This document shows, piece after piece, positions 11,489-22,368 of a DNA stretch of 40,814 bases. The notes under the pieces were generated by a model that searched no databases, was not told the DNA's origin, and saw only the letters and a list, made by a program, of their open reading frames with translations. The stretch is from Plicaturopsis crispa FD-325 SS-3. Its lineage: Eukaryota > Basidiomycota > Agaricomycetes > Amylocorticiales > Amylocorticiaceae. Within the stretch, counting starts at the first letter, position 1, and every line of letters starts with the position of its first letter. The stretch covers positions 1-40,814 of the forward strand of contig KN832589.1 of the NCBI GenBank assembly GCA_000827205.1. Direction: 5' to 3'. The translations under genes were made by a program, and so were the position numbers.

Positions 11489-12237
11489 GTGTAATAATTC
11501 TCATGATATAACCCATCTAATAGCTGAAAATCTGCTGTGGTCAGGGTGGTCATGGGCATGTTTTTGGTGCCCATTCCCACTAGGCTGGGTGTCCCAGGTT
11601 TGGGAACATTTTTATGTGCCCACCTGCCCACTGGGCGCTTACCAGCGCCCATTCACAGCTGCCCACAAGACCACCTGCCCACAGGGTGCTAGGGGTCCTT
11701 TGCATCAAAACTGTTTCCTTCTCCAGGCCCTGCCTCTAGCCTTATTCGCCCACACCTACAGCGCAGCTACCATGCTGTCATCAATGGCGACAGCACGGAT
11801 GCAGATGCTGAGGATAACAATGCAGCCTGTTGCACGATGCCAGTGCTACCTGGCGGGAGTCGTGGTGGAGGCGATTCACTGGATGCACTGGGATTTCCAA
11901 CATTGATGCGCAAAGATGTGCTCCATGTAGTTGGGGTTCATTGTTTTGATTTGTTCCCTTGAGGGTGATCCGGAATGAGTTCTGTGCAGTATGTTGCTGA
12001 ATGCACTGGGATTTCCGACATTGAATCGGAAAGATGTGCTCCATATAGTTGGGGTTCATTGTTTTGATTTGTTCCCTTGAGGGTGATCTGGAATGAGTTC
12101 TGTGCAGTATGTTGCTGAATGCACTCGGATTTCCGACATTGAATCGGAAAGATGTGCTCCATATAGTTGGGGTTCATTGTTTTGATTTGTTCCCTCGAGG
12201 GTGATCCGGAATGAGTTGTGTGCTCCATGTAGTTGGG
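11457..12237 (+). repeat. Left terminal inverted repeat of KDZ element A
   Basis: Near-identical in inverted orientation to 32392-33162. It starts CACTTCAGTCACCCC and contains a run of TGCCCAC/GTGGGCA words (11620-11690). It ends with three 118-bp tandem units, where the right copy has about two. Confidence 0.9.
11884..12237 (+). repeat. Three 118-bp tandem units in the left terminal repeat
   Basis: Units start at 11884, 12002 and 12120 with TGCACTGGGATTTCC or a one-base variant, and contain GTTGGGGTTCATTGTTTTG. Spacing is 118 bases each time. The right terminal repeat has two units, so copy number differs between the ends. Such units inside terminal repeats are candidate transposase-binding repeats. 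Confidence 0.9.
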
Positions 12238-12874
12238 GTTCATGGTTTTAATTTGCCTCCTTCACACTCTTCGTCAAATGTGCATTACAACAATGCAGTG
12301 TGAACTACTAAGAGCATTCGGGCATCTGTTAAGGTAGAACAATTTCATATCAACTTTATACCTCACTTGAGAACTAAACTAAGAGAATCTGATTAATCCA
12401 GATAAGGCATGAGCTTCCCATACACCTAAAGGCCAACCCACAACTACTTGTGGGTAGCCCATGAACACCCAAGTGGACGACCCACAGACCCAAAGTGGTC
12501 CGCCCAAGCTAAGGAATTGCACTGAGTGGGCGGCCCACTAACACCTAAGTGGGCAACCCACACACCCAAAGTGGTCTGCCCAAGCTGAGGTATGGGCAGC
12601 CCATGCCGCCCACTAATACCTAAGTGGACGACCTACAGACTCAAAGTGGTCCGCCCAAACTGAGGAATTGCACTGAGTGGGCAGCCCACTAACATGCAAG
12701 TGGGCGACCCACAGACCCAAAGTGGTCTGCCCAAGCTGAGTAATTGCACCTGAGTGGGCGGCCCACTAACACTTCAGTGGGCGACCCACAGACACAAAGT
12801 GGCGCACAACGAAAAATGGTCAAGTACAAAAGTCGCATTCTGCTACAAACAACTACAGTACCAAGTACTACCTC
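12238..12874. repeat. Left subterminal palindrome array
   Basis: From about 12430 to 12800 the sequence repeats GTGGGCGGCCCACTAACAC-like palindromes alternating with AGTGGTCTGCCCAAGCTGAG-like spacers, in imperfect units. The same word family occurs in inverted orientation at 31430-32290. It lies between the terminal repeat and the transposase stop codon and has no gene. Binding of the transposase is an inference. Confidence 0.85.
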
Positions 12875-15800
12875 CTACTCAAACCTAGCACGCTTTCTAG
12901 ATGAACTACCAGTTAGTCTTACTGGTGAAGAGGATACATCATTGTCCAAGTTCAAACCCAATTTCTCAGTCGCAGTACGCCTGTCTGACCTATATGCATC
13001 TGTTAGTGCCGTCTCTTCTGCAATCTCCAGCAACTCAGCATCATCATCATCCTCACTCAACTCCCCAAGGCTATCATAATCCCCATCATCATCATCCGAC
13101 TCCAAGTAGCTTGCTGTCGCCTCCAGAGCAGCTGTATCCACCAGCGCAGCTAGAGACGGACCCCACGACTCGGGCATAGGGTACTTGCAAGGAAGTGGGC
13201 GTACTGCCCGCTCCCATGTCACACAAACCCGCCGGAGGTACTCCTCCCGTAGTTCAAGTTGGTACAACATGTCCCCACCATCGTTTACTGACTCTATTCA
13301 TGGTTAATGCCATGAAATATCTCAGATATCGATCAAACTCACTTGCATCTGCCTGTGCATCTTGTAGAACGGCCCACTCCTCCAGCATCCATTCCTGCAT
13401 ACTACACCTTTCCCCCTTGATACGCTCCTCCTCCTCAAGACACCGATCCAAGTCAAGACGAGCCCTGATACCGTCGCGAATGTTTTCATCACCCAGCCAT
13501 CCCAGAATCTCAGTCAACGTGCTATCTTCTTCGTCCAACCCGATGTCTTGCCAAATATCATCGTCAACGTCGAGCTTGAAGAGCCCCTCCCGAGCAATCG
13601 GTGTGGGTGCTATAGCTCCAGGGAGAGCGCGTCCCCGACGGATAAGCGAGACAAGCTGGTCACAGAGGGCATTGTAAGATTTTGCCAAGCTAAGTATGCC
13701 TGGCTCTCGTGTTCGAATTCGCTCCTTGGTGTGTGAACGAAGATTCTTTTCTGTCCCCTACAAGTTAGCATGGCCCACACTGTAACAGAATATAACGGAC
13801 CATTCACGGTGTGGCGATACTCCCGTTCGAGTCGCTCGAGCTCAAACTTGCGTTGCCGGAGGCGGTCTCGGATCCGCTTCTTCAGCGCACGAGCATTCAT
13901 GCGCACTCGTACATATTCGTTTGTGGCCAACTGCTGAAGGTTCGCGCGGTCCGTTGCTCCTAGTGCAGCAATCCGACCTCGAATATTGGCAGACAGTGCG
14001 CTCCGCCTCTGCCGGATAGAAGTCAACTCTTCAGCAATATCGTTAGCGTCCACATCTTGGTCGTACTCCCCCTGCAGTTGCTCTTCAAGCGCAGCCTCAG
14101 CCTCCCTGTACTCCAGTTCTGACTTCTGCATGGCTAGTATCTTGTCGACAGCAATCTTTCCTCTGTTCTTTGAACGACCTGCCGGATAATCAATTTAAGT
14201 AGATGGCAGCCACAGTAAAACTACACTTACGGGGCGCCGGCTTCGTTTGTTCATTGACCTGTGCATCCCACTCCCGACGAAGAACATCGTCAGAGATGCC
14301 ACAGTCCCGCAGTCGCTGTGTTGCGTCGGATTTCTTCCGTTGGCAATGCAGCCAACGGCGCGCGAGCCATAGGCCAAGCCCATGGAGGGACTTATCGTCG
14401 AGGTACTTGACCTGCGTGTCAAGTACAAATAACCGCTGATGATACTGCAGGGTGACCACTTAGCGTGTATCCCGAAAACACAATGAATCACACGACTTAC
14501 GCCAGATACCCGCAAAACAGGTATCAGTTTCTTGATCGCGCTCCAGAATCTTTCGCAACCCTCTCCATCTGTCAGGCCAAACCCTACGCATTTTCGAGGG
14601 TGGTAGATGATTTGGCAAGCCCATTGATGCCCGTACGCATGGAAGACAGCGATTCCGAAGGTAATACGGTCCCGGATGTCGTCCAGAAAGTTCCACTTCA
14701 CGCAGCTCCGATGCAGCTGGCACCCGATGTCGTATAAGATCCCCACCGTCATGGTTTGAGGCAAATGTTCGAATAGCCGTTTGATTAGGGCGAGCGCGTA
14801 GTACTGACGCTCGCCCGCAGTTGTCATGTTAATCAGCCAAAGGACGCGATCATGGCGACACAGAAGTCCCATGAGCCCGGTGTCGACAAAAAACTGCGTA
14901 GACGCAGCTTCGCGCTTCTCGTCGGCCGCCCCGAACGAGTCCTTGCATTCATCCAGCACAGAGTTGGGCACGCGAAGTCCCCTTTCGTAGGTATCCCCCT
15001 CCGAGTTCTCTGGAGCTGGCGGTCCGCGTCGTGTTTTAGTTGAACCCCGCGTCTTCTGCACGAAGTCCCGCATAGCCTCAACGTCCTCCTCGGGCATGAA
15101 AACCGTGTCGGGATGAGCCCGATGAGCATCGCGCTGACCGTCTTTCGTCTTCCTCCTCTTCTGCGTAAAGCATGCGTCCAAACACGCAATGGTATCGGCT
15201 CTGCATGATTCACCATCAGTTTCTGCCCCACGCGAATGAAAACAACTTACACTGCGTTAGGATCATGCCAATTCTTGCCTCCGAAGCACAGCGGACACCG
15301 ACCCCTAAGGTATTCACTTGGACGAGAGCACGATCCAGCTGTAGCTGTGTCCGACTCTCCAACTCCATCGCTGCGCGACGGCTCGCTGTCCGCACCATTG
15401 TCTTCTTCGTCCTCAATTTCCTCCACGGTAGCCCTGCGGCTGCGATCTTCGGCGGCAGGGCTTGGCTCTCGAGTCACCTCTCCCTCGTCCCTCCCCGCCA
15501 AGACCGCGCCGCGTCCTTCTTCCAGATAATTCCCCACCGAAGATCGACTGGCGTTGACTAGGGATGAATACCACACCAAGGCGTTATTGAATCGGCGTCG
15601 CATGGAGTTCTGTTCCGCTGTCAGAGACGCACAAAGGTGATAGGATGCAGCAAACTCACCCTGCTGTCTAATTTGTAGCCCCGACCATCAAGAAAAGTCT
15701 CCAGTGTATCGCACCAGGCAGTAGAATTGGGGGCCATCCTGACGAACAGGTTCGTGACGAACTCCAGCATGCGCAAATCTACAGCCAAGGTTGGCGCGTG

Positions 15801-16487
15801 CGGCGCGCAAGGGAATAATCCGCGATTCAGTAGTTGAGTTGCTGCTGGCCTACAAGGGCACACCACCAAGTCGATTTTCTGCAAGTCTAAGATATGTCAC
15901 CGATTAGTGCGAGCCCTTGTCACATCATATCATAAGAGGAACTCACTGTCGAAGCTCACGCAGGAAATGGACAATGTCCTTCGCTTTGCCGTGTCGTCGC
16001 AAGTACATTGGACCTGGGCCACAGTTGGCATGGTACGAAGATTTTCACTCCTACGCAAAAACCTTAAGTGCGGGTCTACTAGTCCTGGAATTATCTGCGT
16101 TGCCCAAGTGGTCCACTGCCGCTTTTTTTTCTCACCCGCCTTCACACGACCATCAACACCCCAGACCTCGGCGTTCAAGCCACTGGGTGAGACATCGGCC
16201 TGATCCCCCGCGATTGCGAGGAAAGGGTCGTCTGGTATGGAGGCCCCTGCGGAGTGTGTTCTCGCGAGGGGCAGCCGTGTCGTTTGTGTGAACACCCGAC
16301 CCGGAACGATCATGAGGCCAAGGCTCCGAGGGCGCGCAAGTCCTGCAGTCCCATAGCCTCGCCGTATTGCTGGAGACGAATCCTCCAGTAAGACCGGTCG
16401 AAACGGTGAGGATGTTGGCGCAGGGGAAGACGATTCCTCCTCCTTCCGACTGAGGCGGCGGCGGCCCTTAGGCGCACGAAACGACAT
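12875..16487 (-). CDS. KDZ transposase with CxC1-like cysteine cluster (copy A)
   Basis: Mobilises the element by an RNase H-fold transposition reaction in the nucleus. Eight exons join in frame: 16487-15947, 15886-15660, 15609-15251, 15200-14501, 14444-14231, 14178-13801, 13750-13343 and 13287-12875, giving 1079 residues. The start MSFRAPKG is shared with copy B and directly follows a TTTTCACAG acceptor. Order: basic disordered N-terminus; CxC1-type cysteine cluster (VQCTCDD, VVCPCRP, LFPCAP, then CPLCFGG); catalytic core with CLDACFTQKR (Asp about 384), LYDIGCQLHRS (Asp about 533) and GEGCERFWS (Glu about 592); a coiled-coil-like charged segment; the conserved KLDVDDDIWQDIGLD block; and an acidic then basic tail. 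All three acidic catalytic residues are present. Last gene of the minus-strand pair, 390 bp downstream of the companion gene. Confidence 0.95.
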
Positions 16488-16877
16488 CTGTGAAAATGCA
16501 GTGTAAGTTAGTGAAGGAATGGTGCAGAGGAGAGGACACCCACCCAGCATTACAAACACGCATCATCCACGCACCGTCTTGAATAGGCTATGCGCTTACC
16601 CACCCGCCCCTGGCAGGGCGCAGACCAAGAAAATAATGACATTCCGGTAATGTACTGTACAAGCCACTAAGTGGCCACACACGACGGACGCGACAAGAAA
16701 AAGCCCAGCGATGGGCGAAGCGGGGTAGAGGAATACAATAAAACAAGGTAGCAATGTCCGTGAACGGTGCGAGAGGCACTGCGTTCAACAACTTCCTTGT
16801 TCTCGGTCGAGAGGTGATAGATTGTGAGGGGTTCAGACTGCGATATGTATAACATGCAAAAAAAAAATGCGGCGGGA

Positions 16878-19359
16878 TCACGACTGCGTGTCGGCGCGCG
16901 GGAGGTAGTGGGGGAGGACGGGCGGCCGAGCGAACCAATTCCAGAAGGTCTGGCAGTAGAATTTTGCCATGACCCGCGCACGGAGACCAATCAGCGCAAG
17001 CGCGACCTCGAGTGGACCATCGTCGAGGAGGGACTGCTTGAACTCGAAGTTCTTGACCTCGTCAGGGGGATCCTTCCAGGCAAGCAAAATCTTTCGAAAG
17101 GCTTCGAGCGCCGCGACACGCCCAGGGGGATAGTCGCAGAGGACACCCACGTTGGCCTGGGGAAGCACATTCATCCCATACCGCCCACCGAAGATGATGG
17201 AAACCATATGGTCGCGGCCGGCGGGGTCACGCTCCCACTCTTGAGGAGCCGCGAGGCGATCGAGAGCGCGAACTTCGAAGCGGAAGCTATGCTCAAAGGC
17301 ATCCCAGACGACTTCGCGCATCGTTTGCCGTTCCGCGGCGCTGTCAAAGGCCTCAACGTCTTTGGCAAGCAGCTCCTGCTGCTGCCAATAGACTTTGTCG
17401 GGGCGTTTGTTCTTCATCTGCGCGCCGAACAAAGCTTCCGCCTGCTTGCGACAGTTGGCTGAGAATGTGTCGTTCCTGTGGACGCCGTCGTGGTCGAACC
17501 CTAGATATTCCCGCCAAATCTGGTTCGAGCCGCCGCTGTCACCTACCCCAGTGGCTGTCGTCATCCGGGCGAGCCAAGCGTGACGCCCTGCCAGCCAATT
17601 GACGAGGTATCGGCCCTGGTTCTTCGTCGTCACGAACAGGGCGGGCTCGGGCCAGCGGTAGCCAGCACCAACGCGTGGGCGGTTCGGCTCGAGTCGCTCC
17701 TTGCGCTTGTCCACGGCATCTAAGGCCTCCTTCCAGACCTGCGAGACCTCGGGCATGAAATTGCTTTCTGGATCAACCCACTTGTCGCGTTGCGGGACTG
17801 TTTGAACCGGGTCTGCCACGAAAGTATAAGTACAATTATCAATCCGCGGGCAATCCATGGTACTCACAAGGGTCCGTGGCCTTGGCGCGCTTCGCCGCAC
17901 TTCTCTGCGCACTTGTACGCTTGCGATGCTTCTTCGCAGCGCCAACGTCTCCGCCCTCTGACGCCGAGGTATCCGCTTGCGAAAACGCTGACAGACTTGA
18001 CGCCTGGGATGTCCGCGAGGGTGCGGCCGAGGCGTTTGAAGCCTGCGATGACCGCGATGGTCCCGCCGCTGAACTTGACGCGTAGCCAGACCTTGACGGT
18101 CCCGCGGAAGAGCTTGACGCGTAAGATGACCCTCGCGAGGGTCCCGTCGACGAGCTTGACGCTGGGTGGCGCTCCCGCGTTGTCTGTCTCTCGAACGCCG
18201 ATACCGCGGCCGTCAATTTGTGGTGGACGGCAACATTATGGCGATCAGGCTCAACGAGGAGCTGCGTCGCCGGCTTACTGATGTCACGCACAGTGTAGCG
18301 GTCGTAGATGCCTTCGACTTCGGGGGGTGGTGCAGGATACTCCTGCAAAGCGGTGACGGTGAGTTGGCCGACAAATATCGGCCTCCGAGAAAAGGCGTGG
18401 AAGGCGTCGCCACTAAGCCCCTCGTAGAAGATGTGCGTGGGCTCAGGCTCCCCTATTCCGTTGGCCGGCAAGCTTGTAACAATCCATCTCGGCGGGCGTT
18501 CTATCTCTACGACTGCCTCGACGTTGGGCCGGGCCCTGGTCGCCATCGCTGCTAAGAATTGATCCCTCGTTCGCACATACCAGACCGGGATACCAGCTCG
18601 AAGAAGTGCTTGTACATGTGAGGGCTCTGTGGTCCATGCACCGATAGCCCACTGGGCGACGGTCCCTGGCTCGTTGTCCCTGCCGACGCTGACGGCACGA
18701 GGTTCGTATTTTTCGAGGAGTAAAAGTCGGGCATGGAGATCTAACAGATTCCGCTCCATGTAGGCGAAATCGTTGACGATGTCCCGGAAGCAGTATGGAT
18801 TGTACTTGAGACGCGAGAGGACATTCCTGGCGTTGGTGAAACTGCCAGCCATGTGTCCGTCGCGAGGGTTCGTTTTCTCCCACTTCTCGACCTGCGCCCT
18901 GAGCTCGTTGAACAACGGCTCAATGCGTTCCACCATCTTCCTGTTCAGCAGGCCGATGTCAAAGAAAGCGGAGCCGGGAACGAGCTCGAAGTCGTATTCG
19001 CGCCTAGGCGTCAGCCAGAAAGCGGCGGGCCTGTCGTCAGCATCTCGCGGCTTGAGGGGAATGAGACACGAGTGGGCGAATTCCATGCTGTACCGCTGGG
19101 GCGTTTGTGTATAATCAGCGTAGCCGAAACGACCGTCTGCGCGGGTTTGAACACGGCATGTGCCAAGATTGAAGAAAGGAACATGGTCGACATTGGGCGA
19201 GGTGATGACAAAGTTCCCGGTGACTGCCAAGCACCGCGCGTCCGACCACGATATTGACTCTGAGTACGGTCGTGTTAGCGGGACAACGCACTGAGCACTC
19301 GTTGAAATGTGCGTACCATCACCCGGACGCGAATATAGGTCTGTAATTGTCGAAGTCAT
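16878..19359 (-). CDS. Conserved companion protein of the KDZ transposase (copy A), unknown function
   Basis: Three exons (19359-19317, 19259-17868, 17812-16878) join in frame to 789 residues. The ATG starts MTSTITDLYSRPGD. The same short first exon with the same splice phase occurs in copy B. The N-terminal domain has CLAVTGNFVITSPNVDHVPF and a Trp-rich segment. A Ser/Gly/Pro-rich linker with repeated AGPSRS-like words follows, then a basic stretch (KKHRKRTSAQRSAAKRAK) that looks like a nuclear signal. The C-terminal domain has RDKWVDPES, EPALFVTTKNQGRYLVNWL, VVWDAFEHSFRFE and FYCQTFWNWF. I recognise no enzyme motif. Conservation of both domains, but not of the linker, between the two copies indicates selection as a protein. 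It is probably a transposition partner or regulator; that is inference. The leader contains the hairpin introns. Confidence 0.8.
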
Positions 19360-19394
19360 CCTGAGTCCACCCAGAATGCGCCGACCTCGTGAAC

Positions 19395-19585
19395 CTGTCG
19401 GTAATGAGGTAAGTACCGATGAAAGACGACGATAAACACGTATTGGTGCGCTAGCGACCGACTCCAAGTCCAGGTCGCAAGTACGCTGGGAGCGACTCTA
19501 AGTCGAGCTCCCCGGGCGCGACTCGAAGTCCAGCGCCCGTTCACCATCACGCGAGGGGAAAGGAGGAAATAAAACGATTTCTCAC
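19395..19585 (-). promoter_or_regulatory. 5'-UTR intron with triple-hairpin array (minus leader, nearest the ATG)
   Basis: GTGAGAAATC donor at 19585 and a GACAG acceptor ending at 19395, 35 bases upstream of the ATG. The hairpin array spans 19454-19538. In the sense strand the first outer stem is GGGCGC/GCGCCC, the second GGGAG/CTCCC and the third GCGACC/GGTCGC. Each is followed by an inner stem GACT...AGTC with a three-base loop. Confidence 0.8.
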
Positions 19586-19686
19586 CGTTTGAAAAACAGG
19601 ATCTGAGCTCTCCTACGTCGAGAAATCCAAAAACGAGGGGTGCGCGCGCGAGGCAGACTTTAAGCGCGCGTTAAGCGCCCAAGCGG

Positions 19687-19880
19687 CTGGGGAAAGATCG
19701 TTGTCAGCAACAACGCGCAGACAGGAGCAATGGGCGAGAGCGCGCGCGCTGCGACCGACGCGGAGTCCAGGTCGCAGCGAGGCGGAAGCGACTCTTAGTC
19801 GAGCTTCCTGGGCGCGACTCGAAGTCCAGCGCCCGTTCACCATCGCACGAGGGGAAAGAAGAAGTAAAAAGATTTCTCAC
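19687..19880 (-). promoter_or_regulatory. 5'-UTR intron with triple-hairpin array (minus leader, middle)
   Basis: GTGAGAAATC donor at 19880 and a TTCCCCAG acceptor. The array is at 19750-19834, with outer stems GGGCGC/GCGCCC, GGAAG/CTTCC and TGCGACC/GGTCGCA. The intron and the following 101-bp exon (19586-19686) are almost identical, inverted, to the plus-strand pair at 21879-22174. Confidence 0.8.
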
Positions 19881-20091
19881 CGTTTCAAACACAAGATCCG
19901 TCCGTGCCCTCCCACGTCGAGAAATCCCCTCTGCGGACGCGTTGCACGCAGCGACGCAACTGTAAACGGAGATGAGCGACAAGCGACGAAGTACACAACT
20001 CAAGAGATGAACTTACGCAAGCACGCGTCTGCGTCTGCCCGTCCGTTGCTAAGGAAGAATGAGGACAAGCGCGCGTTAAGCGCTCAAGCGG

Positions 20092-20300
20092 CTAGAGGGA
20101 GATTGTCGTCAGCAACAGCGCGCAGCGAGAAACCATGGGCGAAAGCGGGCGCGCTACGACCGACTCCAAGTCCAGGTCATAGTAAGATGGGAGCGACTCC
20201 AAGTCGAGCTCCCCGGGTGCGACTCGAAGTCCAGCGCCCGTTTCGCGCGCGCGCGCGTTCGACAACGAAGGGAGGGGAGGAAGAGAAGATGGCAACTTAC
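20092..20300 (-). promoter_or_regulatory. 5'-UTR intron with triple-hairpin array (minus leader, first)
   Basis: GTAAGTTGCC donor at 20300 and a CCCTCTAG acceptor. The array is at 20154-20239, with the third outer stem CTATGACC/GGTCGTAG: one pair is G-U here and A-U or C-G elsewhere, so pairing is kept in RNA. The first hairpin has one mismatch. The intron is the inverted counterpart of 21583-21777. Confidence 0.8.
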
Positions 20301-21582
20301 TTAGATTATGCAGAGCGTCGTCCTGCTGTATCCTTCCAGCTAGCAGGACGGTGACGCGCCGTGGTGAGAGGAAAGGCAGAGCGAGGAAGAATTTGGTGGG
20401 GAGGTGGTGGTGGTGGTGGTGGTATGTGGAAGAAAACATACCGCCCGGCAAACGCCCAAAAATCCCCAAAGTCAGTTCCGACTTCCGACGCGGTGGCTGC
20501 AAACCCTTGAACTTTCGTACGCACCTCCCATTCCAGCGGTCTAGTGATCAATATACGAGTGTATAAAAATTGTAATACTTGTCTGTTGAAGGCTTAGAAT
20601 GGTCCTCCATTTTTTCCGATTTTTATGACAAGTATACGGCCCACGGGAGGCGATAATGTACGCGTCTGCGATGACTGAACACGAAGTTCATCGTTCTTCG
20701 TGGTCTGCAGACTTTGGCGTCTCATATATTCTCTGTATGAAAATTCTCATAGTGCTGATAATGCATATGAACCGGATCCCCATGGTCGTTGATTTTTTTT
20801 TGCCTTGTTTCCAGAGCCAGAGGGCATACCGATGCCACTTTGAACCAGACTTGGACGCGCAACATTCGACTTTCAGATCACCGCGCTGAAGCATGCCTGT
20901 CGACTTTCCCTGCTTCCCCCTTCCCCAGCACAGAGCCATATATTCCGACACTCCGTACGCAGGTAACACTGTGCCTTGTGAAGCCATGTTTTTTTTTGCT
21001 GTGCCCAAATCGTTTTAATAAAGGAATAACTCTCTGTATCAACTCATAACCTGAACCAAAGTCGCACTTTTGGGTGCTGGACAGGCTCTACGAGGTCCCC
21101 TCTCAATGTATAAAATCAGAGAAAATCATAGTCGTCCTTTTTCATGAATCTACGCGTCTGTACGATGTATCCTAATATTTAGAGAGCTGTGATGAAAGAT
21201 TTACAGGCTGGAATGCGGAAAGCGCGCAGAAGTCCGTCATATCGGCCTTCACTGTCAAACCGCTCCTTATAGGGACATAGATAAAATCTGATAAATTGCA
21301 CGATTGCTCCAGCTGCACTGAACTATTATTCCTGATTTTATTCCATTTTAATACCGCCCGGATGTCCCGCAGAGTCCTTGCTCGACGGCGAAAGGGTCCC
21401 AGCCACCGCGTCGGAAGTCGGAACTGCCTTGCGGATTCTGGCGACTCGAAATGCGTTCCTCCTCTCTCTTACCATCACCATCCCCACCGTCGACGTCCTT
21501 TGGCGTCGACGGTTCACTTCTCCTTACCGTCTTCCCTGTTGTCCCTCCTCAAAAGTGGTCCGAAGGATCTCTCTTCCTCCTG
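20301..21582. promoter_or_regulatory. Central divergent promoter and first leader exons of element A
   Basis: The region between the minus and plus transcription units has no supported coding frame. A 27-base leader block is perfectly inverted between 20473-20499 (minus) and 21400-21426 (plus); it begins CAGCCACCGCGTCGGAAGTC. A (GGT)n run lies at 20403-20422. TATA-like words occur at about 20562 (TATAAAAA) and 21109 (TATAAAAT), both on the plus strand. Transcription start points cannot be fixed from the sequence. Confidence 0.6.
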
Positions 21583-21777
21583 GTAAGTCCTTTTGCTTTT
21601 CTTTGCGAGCGCGTGTGCGCACGCCAGACAGGCGCTGGACTTCGAGTCGCGCCCGGGGAGCTCGACTTAGAGTCGCTCCCATCTTACTACGACCTGGACT
21701 TGGAGTCGGTCGTAGCGCGCCCGCTTTCGCCCATGGTTTCTCGCTGCGCGCTGTTGCTGACGACAATCTCCCTCCAG
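21583..21777 (+). promoter_or_regulatory. 5'-UTR intron with triple-hairpin array (plus leader, first)
   Basis: GTAAGTCCTT donor and a CCTCCAG acceptor. The array is at 21631-21715. The outer stems are GGCGC/GCGCC, GGGAG/CTCCC and CTACGACC/GGTCGTAG. The inner stems are GACT/AGTC or CGACT/AGTCG with loops TCG, TAG and TGG. Confidence 0.85.
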
Positions 21778-21878
21778 CCGCTTGAGCGCTTAATGCGCGC
21801 TTAATGGCTGCATAGCGCGCGCACCGCTTGTTACTGGATTTCTCGACGTGGGAGGGCACGGATCTTGTGTTTGAAACG

Positions 21879-22073
21879 GTGAGAATTGCTTTTTCTTCTC
21901 ATTTTCCCCTCGTGCGATGGTGAACGGGCGCTGGACTTCGAGTCGCGCCCAGGAAGCTCGACTAAGAGTCGCTTCCGCCTCGCTGCGACCTGGACTCCGC
22001 GTCGGTCGCAGCGCGCGCGCTCTCGCCCATTGCTCCTGTCTGCGCGTTGTTGCTGACAACGATCTTTCCCCAG
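21879..22073 (+). promoter_or_regulatory. 5'-UTR intron with triple-hairpin array (plus leader, second)
   Basis: GTGAGAATTG donor after a 101-bp exon (21778-21878), and a TTCCCCAG acceptor. The array is at 21926-22010, with outer stems GGGCGC/GCGCCC, GGAAG/CTTCC and TGCGACC/GGTCGCA. The third inner stem is shortened to GAC/GTC. Confidence 0.85.
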
Positions 22074-22174
22074 CCGCTTGGGCGCTTAACGCGCGCTTAA
22101 AGTCTGCCTCGCGCGCGCCACGCTCGTTATTGGATTTCTCGACGTAGGAGGGCTCAGATCTTGTTTTTCAAACG

Positions 22175-22368
22175 GTGAGAAATCGTTTTATTTCCTCCTT
22201 TCCCCTCGCGCGATGGTGAACGGGCGCTGGACTTCGAGTCGCGCCCAGGAAGCTCGACTAAGAGTCGCTTCCGCCTCGCTGCGACCTGGACTCGGAGTCG
22301 GTCGCAGCGCGCGCGCTTTCGCCCATTGTTCCTCTCCGCGCGCTCTTGCTAACGACATTGTTCCTCAG
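22175..22368 (+). promoter_or_regulatory. 5'-UTR intron with triple-hairpin array (plus leader, third)
   Basis: GTGAGAAATC donor after a second 101-bp exon (22074-22174), and a TTCCTCAG acceptor. The array is at 22222-22306. The third hairpin has the fullest inner stem, GACTC/GAGTC around a single base. Confidence 0.85.

Noticed and set aside
16824-17462. Plus-strand frames opposite the companion gene (also 18853-19257 and 37823-38128)
   Set aside because: Antisense shadows of the conserved minus-strand exons; the minus-strand protein is the one conserved between the two copies.
19454-19538. Reading the hairpins as transcription terminators
   Set aside because: They lie inside 5'-UTR introns upstream of start codons, lack a following T run and occur in threes in fixed order.
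21917-22147. Frames starting MVNGRWTSSRAQ across the hairpin arrays
   Set aside because: They recur because the arrays are repeated, they cross predicted splice sites, and the stems rather than the codons are conserved.
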